Source: JANQRV01 sp964533785
GTDB lineage: Bacteria; Bacteroidota; Bacteroidia; Chitinophagales; Saprospiraceae
Length of the DNA stretch: 23,803 bases
Reading direction: 5' to 3'
Assembly: GCA_964533785.1 (NCBI GenBank)
Contig: CAZHNG010000068.1
Span: forward strand, 1-23,803
Below the pieces are notes generated by a model, which made no database searches, was not told the DNA's origin, and worked only from the letters and a program-made list of their open reading frames with translations. Shown here piece after piece: positions 16,273 to 23,787 of this stretch. The position numbers and the translations under genes are program-made. Numbering within the stretch: the first letter of the stretch is position 1; each line of letters starts with the position of its first letter.

Positions 16273-16291
16273 TTGGGCAACTTCTCAATAC

Positions 16292-17146
16292 TCACTTCAA
16301 GGCTTCAAAGCCGGAAATAATATCAAACAATTCTTCATCAATGGCATTTTGGCGCACTTGATGGTAAGTCAGTTGTAGGTCCTCTAACATTTCGTTGATG
16401 TTTTTTTCTGCGCGTTGCATAGCCGCTAGCCGGCTGGCATTTTCGGCGGTCATAGACTCCATACAAGATTTGAAGAGGATGACGTATAGGTATTCTCTGA
16501 CGAGCGCATTGAAAGTAAGTTCCGTACTACCAAGCACTTCAGGGATCTTATTGGTCTCCCATTGATGAGCGGTCATTTTTTTGACCCACTTTTTATCCAA
16601 CGGTAACATGCGTTGCACTACTTGCTGGTAACTGGCGCCAACAGTCGGCTGGTTATGAAAAATATAAAAGGGCGTAATATTGATCTCAATGAGCAATTCA
16701 TCTACAAGAGAAGTAACCGCATTGACAGAACCGGGCACCCGGAATAATTGCTCTACGGCTACCCCACTTTCTATTAAACGGATATAGATCCGTTCACCAA
16801 CGACCCATAACTTCATGGGGATTGGAAACTTCTTAATGGAAGAAATAACGAATGAAGATAAGACCTCGTTAAACTGCCCTACCAATCCCTGGTCCGATCC
16901 AAAAACTACCGCACCGGCAAAATCTTCATCCTCTACTGCAAAAGTCTGCGCCAATGTACTATTCTTATCTCTTAAACAAAGGGATAGTCCTAATTCGATG
17001 TTGTGAAAATAATCCTCCAGTGCCCGTACCGATTCCTCGTACTGCCCAATAGTAGAAGCAGCCAGTGCTTTCATGGTATGCACCACCGAGCCGAGTTCTT
17101 TCGTTCGCTCTATGCGCTGGAAGATATTTCTTGCTGTTTCACTCAT
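16292..17146 (-). CDS. atpG: N-type ATPase gamma subunit
   Basis: This 284-residue central-stalk subunit has 'IFQRIERTKELGSVVHTMKALAASTIGQYEESV' at the N-terminal helix and 'AENASRLAAMQRAEKNINEMLEDLQLTYHQVRQNAIDEELFDIISG' at the C-terminal helix, the two halves of the rotating coiled coil. The Rossmann-like middle begins 'GAVVFGSDQGLVGQFNEVL'. It rotates inside the alpha/beta hexamer and couples ATP turnover to ion movement. It is the last gene of the operon, 49 bp after atpA. Position at the end of the order D-C-Q-R-B-E-F-A-G is diagnostic of N-ATPases. Sequence is more divergent than in housekeeping gamma subunits, as expected for this class. Confidence 0.9.
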   Translation of the reverse strand: MSETARNIFQRIERTKELGSVVHTMKALAASTIGQYEESVRALEDYFHNIELGLSLCLRDKNSTLAQTFAVEDEDFAGAVVFGSDQGLVGQFNEVLSSFVISSIKKFPIPMKLWVVGERIYIRLIESGVAVEQLFRVPGSVNAVTSLVDELLIEINITPFYIFHNQPTVGASYQQVVQRMLPLDKKWVKKMTAHQWETNKIPEVLGSTELTFNALVREYLYVILFKSCMESMTAENASRLAAMQRAEKNINEMLEDLQLTYHQVRQNAIDEELFDIISGFEALK

Positions 17147-17195
17147 TTTTTTCTTTAGTTGCCGGACACAAAGGTCCCGGTTGTCAGACGTTTTG

Positions 17196-18722
17196 TCAAA
17201 CTACAAAAGGCTCCAGAGCCTTTTCCGCCTCACTCAGGATAGCTTCTTTATCCGTTTCCTGTAATTTTTCACCCGAAGAAAGCCGGTACTCAATGTCTGA
17301 AGGTAACTTTTGCATGGCTTCCCGAACCACTATTTCAGCTTCTTTCATTTTGTTGAGCGGAACTTTCTTAAAAAGTTTTTCCGTTAAGGCCAATAACACT
17401 CCGACTTGTTCAATGAGCGATAATGGATGGTACTGGATTTGCTTCAGACATTCCCTGATTCGCCGGCCATGATTAATGATTTCGGTAGTATGTTCATCCA
17501 TATGCGTACCAAACCGCGCAAAAGTTTCCAACTCTTCAAATTGTGAATAAGCTAATTTAAGATCCCCGGACACGCTCCGGTAAACGGGTAACTGAGCTTT
17601 TCCTCCCACTCGAGAAACCGACTTCCCTATATCAACCGCCGGTAAAACCCCCAATTCAAATAATTTGGGAGAAAGATAGAGTTGGCCATCCGTTATGGAA
17701 ATCAGGTTAGTAGGAATGTATGCTGCAATATTCTGTGCTTCCGTACTGATGATGGGAAGCGCCGTCAATGACCCTCCTCCAAGTTCTTCTCTTAAATGTG
17801 TAGCTCGTTCAAGTAAACGGGAATGGACGTAAAATATATCACCGGGAAAAGCTTCGCGGCCGGGAGGGCGGCGCAACAACAAGGAAATTTCACGGTAAGC
17901 CCATGCGTGATGAGTCAAATCATCGTAAACGATCAATACATCTTTTCCTTTTTCCATGAAGTATTCTGCAATGCTTGTTGCAGCGTAGGGAGCAATATAA
18001 ATGAGGCCGGGAGGATCGTCTCCTTCCGTAACTACGACGGTGGTATAGGACATGGCGTCTTTTTCTTCCAAGGTAGCAATTACCTGAGCAACGGATGCTC
18101 CTCTTTGACCAATAGCACAATAAATACAAATAACATCCTTGCCGCGTTGATTGATAATAGTGTCGATCGCAATAGCAGTTTTGCCCGTTTGCCGGTCTCC
18201 CAGGATAAGTTCTCTTTGCCCGCGCCCAACCGGGATGACGGCATCTATAACTTTAATACCGGTTTGTAAGGGCGTTTCAACTGGCGCCCTATCCAGGATA
18301 CCGGGAGCCGGACGATTGACAGGTAATCTTTTGGAACTATTGATGGGGCCTTTTCCGTCAAGCGGCTGGCCTAAGGGCCGGATAACGCGGCCCAGAACGG
18401 CCTCTCCGACCGGAACATCCACGACCCTGCCGGTTCGCTCCATCTGGCTGCCCGCTTTCAAATTGGCGTGTTCGCCGAGCAAGATCACCCCAATTTCTTT
18501 TTCATCAATATTGTGGGCTATGCCGTACAAGCCTCCGGAAAATTTTAACAATTCTTCGAAGCCAACTCCCGGTAGCCCACTAACCTGGGCAATGCCAGTC
18601 GTAACGTTAGTAGTAATGCCGATTTCACGCAGGGCAATTTCCGATTCAGCGGTTTTCCTCAGTTCCTGAAGGCCGTCAATTAAGTAGTCGAAAATTTGTT
18701 TTATATCATCAGGACGATTCAT
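17196..18722 (-). CDS. atpA: N-type ATPase alpha subunit
   Basis: This 508-residue non-catalytic nucleotide-binding subunit has a Walker A at 'GDRQTGKTAIAIDTI' (about 170), 'CIYCAIGQRGASVAQV', Walker B-type 'VLIVYDDLTHHAWAYREISLLLRRPPGREAFPGDIFYVHSRLLERA' with the alpha-type DDLTHHA, and 'PIISTEAQNIAAYIPTNLISITDGQLYL'. The arginine finger lies in 'LPAVDIGKSVSRVGGKAQ'. The N-terminal stretch that meets the peripheral stalk is present. It overlaps atpF by 14 nt, so the two are translated together. Family and subunit are certain. Assignment to the N-type class rests on operon order and the AtpQ/AtpR genes. Confidence 0.93.
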   Translation of the reverse strand: MNRPDDIKQIFDYLIDGLQELRKTAESEIALREIGITTNVTTGIAQVSGLPGVGFEELLKFSGGLYGIAHNIDEKEIGVILLGEHANLKAGSQMERTGRVVDVPVGEAVLGRVIRPLGQPLDGKGPINSSKRLPVNRPAPGILDRAPVETPLQTGIKVIDAVIPVGRGQRELILGDRQTGKTAIAIDTIINQRGKDVICIYCAIGQRGASVAQVIATLEEKDAMSYTTVVVTEGDDPPGLIYIAPYAATSIAEYFMEKGKDVLIVYDDLTHHAWAYREISLLLRRPPGREAFPGDIFYVHSRLLERATHLREELGGGSLTALPIISTEAQNIAAYIPTNLISITDGQLYLSPKLFELGVLPAVDIGKSVSRVGGKAQLPVYRSVSGDLKLAYSQFEELETFARFGTHMDEHTTEIINHGRRIRECLKQIQYHPLSLIEQVGVLLALTEKLFKKVPLNKMKEAEIVVREAMQKLPSDIEYRLSSGEKLQETDKEAILSEAEKALEPFVV

Positions 18723-19518
18723 CAGCCTCGGATTTCTTGATTGGATCTTTATATTTTACAGCATTACCTTCTAACAAATCCACTAATTCCTTTTCCAAAA
18801 CATAGAGATAATCGGTAATACTCCAAGCTAATTTATAGCCGCCTACGGTGAGTTCGAATCCGCTGATCATCTCTGGCTTGCGAATAAATTTACATTCTAC
18901 AGCACGACCGGTTATTTCTTGTATCACATTCTTGATCGTTGTTTGTTGCTCTGACTCCAATTCAAACCCGGTAAATACCGTGATCGGGGCTGAATCTTCA
19001 TCAATGGCCCGAACAAATTGATCGATCTTTTTTTCTTTTATATTTCGTAAGCGCTTGACAAACAATTGAAATATATGACTTTCCAGGTCAGCGGAAGCCA
19101 GGTCTCTTAATACTTTGCGGGTAATTTCAAAGATCTCTTTTTGCGTACGCGCTATAATTTCCCGGTTCAGGTGCTCTTTGGCCTCATAAATACCAGACTC
19201 CAGTTGTAATCGTAATTTTTCGGCTTTTTCCCGCACCTCATTAAAGAGTTCTTTCCGTTTTTCATTTGCCTCTGCTGTTACTTGCTGTAATCTTTCTTCC
19301 CGCTCTTTTTCAAATGCTTCATTTTTTTCTTCGTATCGCTTCCGTTCTTCTTCGGCCTCTTCTTTCTTAGAATGTGCTTCCTGGATTTGCGTTTTGATAC
19401 GCTTTTCCCTTTCGTCAATGGCATTTAGAATAGGAGTATACAAAAAACGCCTCAACAACCAAACCAGGATGAGAAAATTAAAAATTTGTGCGATTACTGT
19501 AAACCAATCTATTAGCAT
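18709..19518 (-). CDS. atpF: N-type ATPase b subunit with delta-like C-terminal domain
   Basis: At 269 residues it is about 100 longer than a usual b subunit. Residues 1-28 form the single membrane helix ('WFTVIAQIFNFLILVWLLRRFLY'). About 35-135 is a highly charged coiled coil rich in Glu/Lys/Arg. From about 140 onward it turns into a domain like the OSCP/delta subunit: 'DLASADLESHIFQLFVKRL', 'PITVFTGFELESEQQTTIKNVIQEITG' and 'SGFELTVGGYKLAWSITDYLYVLEKEL'. N-ATPase operons lack a separate delta gene, and this extension probably replaces it in the peripheral stalk. The start is ATG 19518. A 272-bp gap, mostly repeat copy C, separates it from atpE, while all other neighbours in the operon are close. 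Confidence 0.9.
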   Translation of the reverse strand: MLIDWFTVIAQIFNFLILVWLLRRFLYTPILNAIDEREKRIKTQIQEAHSKKEEAEEERKRYEEKNEAFEKEREERLQQVTAEANEKRKELFNEVREKAEKLRLQLESGIYEAKEHLNREIIARTQKEIFEITRKVLRDLASADLESHIFQLFVKRLRNIKEKKIDQFVRAIDEDSAPITVFTGFELESEQQTTIKNVIQEITGRAVECKFIRKPEMISGFELTVGGYKLAWSITDYLYVLEKELVDLLEGNAVKYKDPIKKSEADESS

Positions 19519-19535
19519 GTAAGCAATTGTTATAG

Positions 19536-19740
19536 CAGCAATTTCTTATGTGAAACGTATGTGGGTTGCCACCAAAACACAAAAGCTCAAAATCCTCACA
19601 AAAAAGATTAGTGCAATTTTGTGTTCCTGTCTACCCGTGACGAAACGGTCAAGCAGGCAGGCAGCAGGCGGGCTGACGGTATCGGCAGGCAGGTTTGTGG
19701 CAATTTTTTCTACGTGTAAATTCTACATGAGAAATAGCTG
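19536..19740. repeat. TTGCCAC-ended dispersed repeat, copy C, inside the ATPase operon
   Basis: The outer arms CAGCAATTTCTTATGT (19536-19551) and its near-complement (19725-19740, 14 of 16) enclose a core 19566-19703 that starts TTGCCACCAAAACACA and ends GTGGCAA. The middle contains CTACCCGTGACG...CGGTCAAGCAGGCAGG, shared with copy A in inverted orientation. The 205-bp element fills most of the 272-bp gap between atpE and atpF. Its edge is 18 bp from the atpF start. Confidence 0.8.
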
Positions 19741-19790
19741 TTGTTATAGTTTAAAGGTCAATATAATCTTGCGTCCAGCGTCTTCAAAAA

Positions 19791-20057
19791 CTAAGAGATC
19801 AACTGATTCCAAAATGGATTGGCAAAAATGAGGATCATCGCAATCACAAAACAATAGATGGCGGTAGACTCTATCATGGCCAGCCCCACGAACAGGGTTC
19901 TGGTAATAATATTTGACGCATCGGGTTGCTGAGCCAGTGAGGTGAGGGCGGTATTTACCGCTTTACCTTCGGCCAATGCGGGAGCGATAGATCCCACTGC
20001 CATAGTCAGTCCGGCAGTTATTATTGAAACCATACCGATTAGAGTGATATTATCCAT
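19791..20057 (-). CDS. atpE: N-type ATPase c subunit (rotor ring)
   Basis: This 88-residue hairpin of two membrane helices is the proteolipid of the rotor ring. Helix 2 has 'AMIESTAIY', giving the ion carboxylate Glu63 with Ser64, Thr65 and Tyr68 at the positions that bind Na+ in Ilyobacter tartaricus. Helix 1 has 'APALAEGKA', with Glu30 where Ilyobacter has Gln32, so the site holds two carboxylates. The loop is 'AQQPDA'. The glycine zipper of helix 1 is largely Ala/Ser (S23, A25, A27, A29, G31), which in known rings goes with a larger ring. The IESTAIYCF block is the N-ATPase signature as I know it. It overlaps atpB by 8 nt. Confidence 0.93.
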   Translation of the reverse strand: MDNITLIGMVSIITAGLTMAVGSIAPALAEGKAVNTALTSLAQQPDASNIITRTLFVGLAMIESTAIYCFVIAMILIFANPFWNQLIS

Positions 20058-20760
20058 TGTTATTCGTTTTTCTTTTTTGATTTAATTTTTCCCTTTTGGC
20101 TTCACTCTGGATACCCGCCGCGATAAAAACTGCTGCCAGAATGCCAAAGATATAAGCCTGGACCATCCCTGTCAGTAATCCCAGCAGATTGAGTAAAACC
20201 GGCAAAAAGAAAGGAGCAATAGAAAGCAAAATGCTGATGATCATTACTCCGCTCATCATATTGCCAAATAAGCGTATAGCCAGGGCCAGCGTACGCGAGA
20301 CCTCCCCGATAAGATTGAAGGGCAGCATGATAAACGTTGGTTCCAGGTACTTTCTAAGATACCCTACCAACCCAGAGCTGGCAATGCCAAAAATAGGGAC
20401 GGCCAAAAACACACAAATGGCCAGGGCTGCTGTCGTAGAGAGGGAGCTGGTAGGAGGCACGTAGTACGGAAAGATATTGAAAAGCCCGGCAAGAGCGATC
20501 AGTAAAAACAAGGTCCCAATGAAGGGTAAATACCTTTTCGACTCCGCAATACCGACCTCTTCAATTTGCTTTTTCATTGCCAATACAATGATTTCCAGTA
20601 CGTTTTGCCATCTTGAAATTTCAAGCCCACTCGACAACCTACGCGTGATCAACCAACCTCCAATGATCAAGACCAACATCAATCCCCAGGTCGTCACGAT
20701 CGTATTATTCAATTTGAAAAAGCCGTATTCCCATAAAATTTGTGCATCCGGGCTAATCAT
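20050..20760 (-). CDS. atpB: N-type ATPase a subunit (ion channel)
   Basis: This 236-residue membrane subunit with about five to six helices forms the ion half-channels facing the c ring. The essential arginine is Arg163 in 'LALAIRLFGNMMSG'. 'YLPFIGTLFLLIALAGLFNIFPYYVPPTSSLSTT' and the C-terminal 'GLLTGMVQAYIFGILAAVFIAAGI' are in the usual places. It starts with a short periplasmic N-terminus and ends with a basic tail. It overlaps atpE and atpR by 8 nt each, so translation is coupled along the membrane-sector genes. Confidence 0.92.
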   Translation of the reverse strand: MISPDAQILWEYGFFKLNNTIVTTWGLMLVLIIGGWLITRRLSSGLEISRWQNVLEIIVLAMKKQIEEVGIAESKRYLPFIGTLFLLIALAGLFNIFPYYVPPTSSLSTTAALAICVFLAVPIFGIASSGLVGYLRKYLEPTFIMLPFNLIGEVSRTLALAIRLFGNMMSGVMIISILLSIAPFFLPVLLNLLGLLTGMVQAYIFGILAAVFIAAGIQSEAKREKLNQKRKTNNNG

Positions 20761-21061
20761 GACCTTCTGTTTTTATAGGAATAGCAAGCCTTCCAGCTGA
20801 TTTTAACTGTCTTTGAATCCATACTCTTGCTAACAAAAAGCCGGCAAGACAAATCAGGATATTGATGATTTGACCATCTGCCACGTAATAGAATCCCAAA
20901 AGAACAATCCCGACCCTCAACAACAAACTTAGCGGAAACCAGATCGCCGGATACTTAGATTTTATGGCAAAAGATATGGTGAACCACAAACCAGCAAAAA
21001 AAATAACACCTAAGAAAATACCTACTATAAAAGCAAACAATACTGTCATCATATCAATCAT
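20753..21061 (-). CDS. atpR: N-type ATPase subunit AtpR
   Basis: This 102-residue small membrane protein has three predicted helices (about 4-32, 39-58 and 63-80), including an arginine within a hydrophobic stretch ('LSLLLRVGIVLLGFYY'), and ends in a charged tail. Its position between atpQ and atpB is specific to N-ATPase operons, where AtpR is thought to help assemble or seal the membrane rotor. The function is inferred from the family, not proven. It overlaps both neighbours by 8 nt. Confidence 0.87.
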   Translation of the reverse strand: MIDMMTVLFAFIVGIFLGVIFFAGLWFTISFAIKSKYPAIWFPLSLLLRVGIVLLGFYYVADGQIINILICLAGFLLARVWIQRQLKSAGRLAIPIKTEGHD

Positions 21062-21380
21062 TAGTTCTATCGTTTTCTGATTCTTCTTGAAACTCTTTTA
21101 TTTTTTTGTCTACCCAGTACCACGCATTCAGGCATCCAAGGCAAAGTCCTGCGATCAATAAACTAAGGGTATAGGAACGACTTTCAGGATATTTTTCATC
21201 CAGCCAAAGGCCCAACAATCCCAACAATACGGTAGGCAAAGCTATCGACCAACCAATCACGCCAAATACGCCAAACCCTTCCCATACACTTTGCTTCCCC
21301 TCTTTCTTAGCTTTTAACTTAAGCTTTTCTTTCTCATTGACTAAATCTTCAAAGGATCCATTATCATCTTTTTGCCCCAT
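21054..21380 (-). CDS. atpQ: N-type ATPase subunit AtpQ (AtpI-like)
   Basis: This 108-residue protein has a charged N-terminus and two membrane helices ('GVIGWSIALPTVLLGLLGLWL' and 'LSLLIAGLCLGCLNAWYWV') joined by a short 'DEKYPESRSY' loop, the pattern of AtpI/AtpQ assembly proteins. In canonical ATP synthases, AtpI helps c-ring assembly. In N-ATPases AtpQ takes this place in the operon. It ends with an acidic helix. Start ATG 21380 lies 2 bp after the atpC stop, and the gene overlaps atpR by 8 nt. Confidence 0.87.
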   Translation of the reverse strand: MGQKDDNGSFEDLVNEKEKLKLKAKKEGKQSVWEGFGVFGVIGWSIALPTVLLGLLGLWLDEKYPESRSYTLSLLIAGLCLGCLNAWYWVDKKIKEFQEESENDRTND

Positions 21381-21382
21381 AG

Positions 21383-21784
21383 CTATTGTTGTAATTTCTG
21401 AAATTGACGAATAAAACCGATCTCCAGCCTGGTGAGCACGGTACGCACGTGTTTTTCCCGATCATCCAGTTGCAAGAACTCCTTTTGCACTGCTTCGTGC
21501 AGTTTTCCTAACTCCATCCCTTTAATAGCTCTTCTTACCGTTACAATAACCTGATTATTCGTTTTCCTGATCAAGCCCTCATCAATGGCTATGTAGGTCT
21601 CTCCTTCCTCCTCCGTCTCATAAGTCAAAATCCCCGGCACCAAAGCACCAACACAATCCAACCGGTTGGGCAAAAATCCATAACTTCCCATTATCGTTTC
21701 CGCTACGATCCGTTTTACGCCCTCTTTTTTCATAAAGACCCCAAATGGCAGCAGCACTTTTAACGACATGGTTTCGTATTCCAT
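21383..21784 (-). CDS. atpC: N-type ATPase epsilon subunit
   Basis: This 133-residue protein has the epsilon beta-sandwich ('MSLKVLLPFGVFMKKEGVKRIVAETIMGSYGFLPNRLDCVGALVPGILTY') followed by a helical end ('LHEAVQKEFLQLDDREKHVRTVLTRLEIGFIRQFQKL'). The 'GSYGFLPNRLDCVGAL' phrase is the N-ATPase version of the usual 'G.f.iLP.Ha....L'. Epsilon links gamma to the c ring and may restrain ATP hydrolysis. The start could be ATG 21784 or the ATG five codons later. I kept the longer form. It follows atpD after 47 bp. Confidence 0.9.
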   Translation of the reverse strand: MEYETMSLKVLLPFGVFMKKEGVKRIVAETIMGSYGFLPNRLDCVGALVPGILTYETEEEGETYIAIDEGLIRKTNNQVIVTVRRAIKGMELGKLHEAVQKEFLQLDDREKHVRTVLTRLEIGFIRQFQKLQQ

Positions 21785-21831
21785 CTTATTTTATTTTCCA
21801 ATTAAGACGCCAGACTACGTAAAAAAGGCGG

Positions 21832-23250
21832 TCAGGTCGCTTCCTTTTCCTTCCTCTCCCCCTTCATCGCTTTCAACTTATCCGAAGCTTCATCAACCTT
21901 GCCGATCATAAACAAGGCACTTTCCGGATAATCAGCAAATTCATCGTTCAGTATTCGCTGACAGCCATCCAGTGCATCTTCTAAACTGACCGACGCTCCT
22001 TTGATGTTAGAAAATTGTTCCGTCGTAAAAAACGGCTGGGTAAGAAATCGTTCCAACCGCCGGGCCCGGTTGACGACCTTCCGGTCATTACTGGATAATT
22101 GTTCCAACCCCAGCATGGCAATAATATCTTTGAGCTCCTCGTATTGAGCGAGGGTTTTTCTTATTTCTTGTGCCAATTGATAATGCCGTTCTCCGATGAT
22201 ACCCGGCGTAGCCATTTTAGAATTGGACTGTAAAGGATCAATAGCAGGGTACAATCCTTCGCTAGCCCGTTTGCGCGATAAAACAATAGAGGAAGACAAA
22301 TGTGCAAAAGTATGAACGGCCGATGGGTCGGTCAAATCATCCGCAGGCACGTATACGGCCTGAATGGAAGTAATGGCCCCGGTATCCGTATTGGCAATCC
22401 GTTGTTCTAATTTCGACAGTTCGGTGCTCATTGTCGGCTGATACCCCAAACGGGAAGGCATCTGTCCCAGCAAGCCGGAAACTTCCATGCCCGCCTGGAT
22501 AAAGCGGAAAATATTATCGATGAGCAAAAGCACATCCTGCCTTTCATCGTCTCTAAAGTATTCCGCCATTGTCAGTGCCGCGTGCCCTACCCGGAACCGG
22601 TTGCCCGGTAATTGATTCATCTGACCGAAAACCAATACCATATCGGACAACACTCCGGCTTCCTTCATTTCACGGTAGAGTTCTTCTCCTTCCCGGCAAC
22701 GTTCGCCAATACCACAAAAAATACTGACACCTTCGTGCCGGCCTACCATGTTGTGGATCATTTCGGTCAGCAAAACCGTCTTGCCTACTCCGGCGCCACC
22801 GAATAAACCCGACTTCCCCCCTCTTTCCAAGGGGACTAAAACATCAATAACCTTAATGCCCGTCTCGAAAACCTCTGTTTGGGTTGACCGACGGCTTAAC
22901 GGAGGGGAATCATTATGTACGGACCGCCATTCGACACCCTCCAAAGGAGCACCGGAATCAATTGGCTGACCGAAAACATCAAACATACGGGATAAAATCG
23001 CTCTTCCCACCGGCGCTTTCAAAGGCTCCTCCAGACTTTCTACCCGCATCCCCCGGCTTAGTCCTTCGGTGGGTGTGAAAGCAATGGTTCGCACCCTCTG
23101 CGTATTTAACTGGAATCGTACTTCCAAAATAATCTGACCATCCGTTCCGGTTCGCAAAAGCGTATTAATGAGTGGCAAATCCTCCTCGAAATGCACATCC
23201 ACAACACTACCCCTGACGTTTATAACTTTTCCTCCGTTTGAAATGGCCAC
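21832..23250 (-). CDS. atpD: N-type ATPase beta subunit (catalytic)
   Basis: This is the catalytic nucleotide-binding subunit of about 472 residues. Visible: 'GGKVINVRGSVVDVHFEEDLP' at the N-terminal barrel, P-loop 'GLFGGAGVGKTVLLTEM', the catalytic glutamate region 'GIGERCREGEELYREM', Walker B 'LLLIDNIFRFIQAGMEVSGLLGQMPSRLGYQPTM' and 'VYVPADDLTDPSAVHTFAHL'. The GERCREG is GERTREG in most beta subunits. Start choice: ATG 23304 would overlap the upstream hsp20 gene by 41 nt and add 18 basic, non-homologous residues. GTG 23250 gives an N-terminus of family-like length, 13 nt after the hsp20 stop, so I prefer it. It is the first ATPase gene in the operon and is probably co-transcribed with hsp20. 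Confidence 0.92.
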   Translation of the reverse strand: MAISNGGKVINVRGSVVDVHFEEDLPLINTLLRTGTDGQIILEVRFQLNTQRVRTIAFTPTEGLSRGMRVESLEEPLKAPVGRAILSRMFDVFGQPIDSGAPLEGVEWRSVHNDSPPLSRRSTQTEVFETGIKVIDVLVPLERGGKSGLFGGAGVGKTVLLTEMIHNMVGRHEGVSIFCGIGERCREGEELYREMKEAGVLSDMVLVFGQMNQLPGNRFRVGHAALTMAEYFRDDERQDVLLLIDNIFRFIQAGMEVSGLLGQMPSRLGYQPTMSTELSKLEQRIANTDTGAITSIQAVYVPADDLTDPSAVHTFAHLSSSIVLSRKRASEGLYPAIDPLQSNSKMATPGIIGERHYQLAQEIRKTLAQYEELKDIIAMLGLEQLSSNDRKVVNRARRLERFLTQPFFTTEQFSNIKGASVSLEDALDGCQRILNDEFADYPESALFMIGKVDEASDKLKAMKGERKEKEAT

Positions 23251-23263
23251 CGTAATTATCGAC

Positions 23264-23728
23264 TTATTTGATTTTAACTTCTTTACCCTTTGGTTTTTCC
23301 GCATCCGGGAGGTGATACAATCGGATGTAAAGCATCCCGTTCTTGAAATTCGCTGCTACCTTATCTTTATCCGTTATGGAAGCCAATTGAAAGGCCCTCT
23401 CAAACCGATCCATCCTATGTTCCTGTAAAATGTACTGCGAGCCTTTTTCCTCCACATCCTCTTCTTTCTCTCCTTTTATGTATAAAATATTATCCTTGAT
23501 CTCAATGGTAACGTCCTCCTTTTTCCAACCCGGAAGCGGTATTTCCAATTCATAGTAAAGCTCGGCTTCCCTGATGTTAACCACTGGTTTTTTACCCGGC
23601 GCCAACCAATAATCCTCATTAATATCGCGTCCCATTAAAAAATCCGTATCAATAAGATGACCGTAGTAATTCCCGAACCTGTGTTTGAACTTAGAAAGGC
23701 GAGGTTCTCTTTTTTCAAAAAGATTCAT
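23264..23728 (-). CDS. Small heat-shock protein, Hsp20/alpha-crystallin family
   Basis: This 154-residue protein is an ATP-independent holdase chaperone that keeps unfolding proteins soluble. An N-terminal arm (1-45) precedes the alpha-crystallin domain: 'KPVVNIREAELYYELEIPLPGWKKEDVTIEIKDNILYIKGEKEED', then 'RFERAFQLASITDKDKVAANFKNGMLYIRL' with the family's A-x-(F/Y)-x-N-G-x-L-x-I signature. The tail 'KGKEVKIK' is basic. A clear C-terminal I-x-I anchor is not visible beyond 'VKI'. The gene lies immediately upstream of atpD on the same strand, with no room for a separate promoter, which suggests the ATPase operon is switched on with this chaperone. Confidence 0.93.
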   Translation of the reverse strand: MNLFEKREPRLSKFKHRFGNYYGHLIDTDFLMGRDINEDYWLAPGKKPVVNIREAELYYELEIPLPGWKKEDVTIEIKDNILYIKGEKEEDVEEKGSQYILQEHRMDRFERAFQLASITDKDKVAANFKNGMLYIRLYHLPDAEKPKGKEVKIK

Positions 23729-23763
23729 AGTTTCATTAATTTATTACTTAAATATTGGACTTT

Positions 23764-23787
23764 TGACGCTAGACGCTAGATTTTAGA
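23764..23787. repeat. Short 7-nt periodic repeat (GACGCTA)
   Basis: Upstream of hsp20, GACGCTA occurs twice in tandem, followed by two degraded units (GATTTTA, GACAAC). A related stretch (CGCTTAGATGCTAGATG) is at 823-839. The function is unknown. It lies in the leader or promoter region of hsp20. Confidence 0.5.

Noticed and set aside
18151..18669. 172-codon antisense frame in atpA
   Set aside because: A shadow of the conserved alpha-subunit coding sequence.
19550..19831. 93-codon frame on the plus strand between atpE and atpF
   Set aside because: It lies on repeat copy C, runs antisense into the end of atpE and has no protein-like features.
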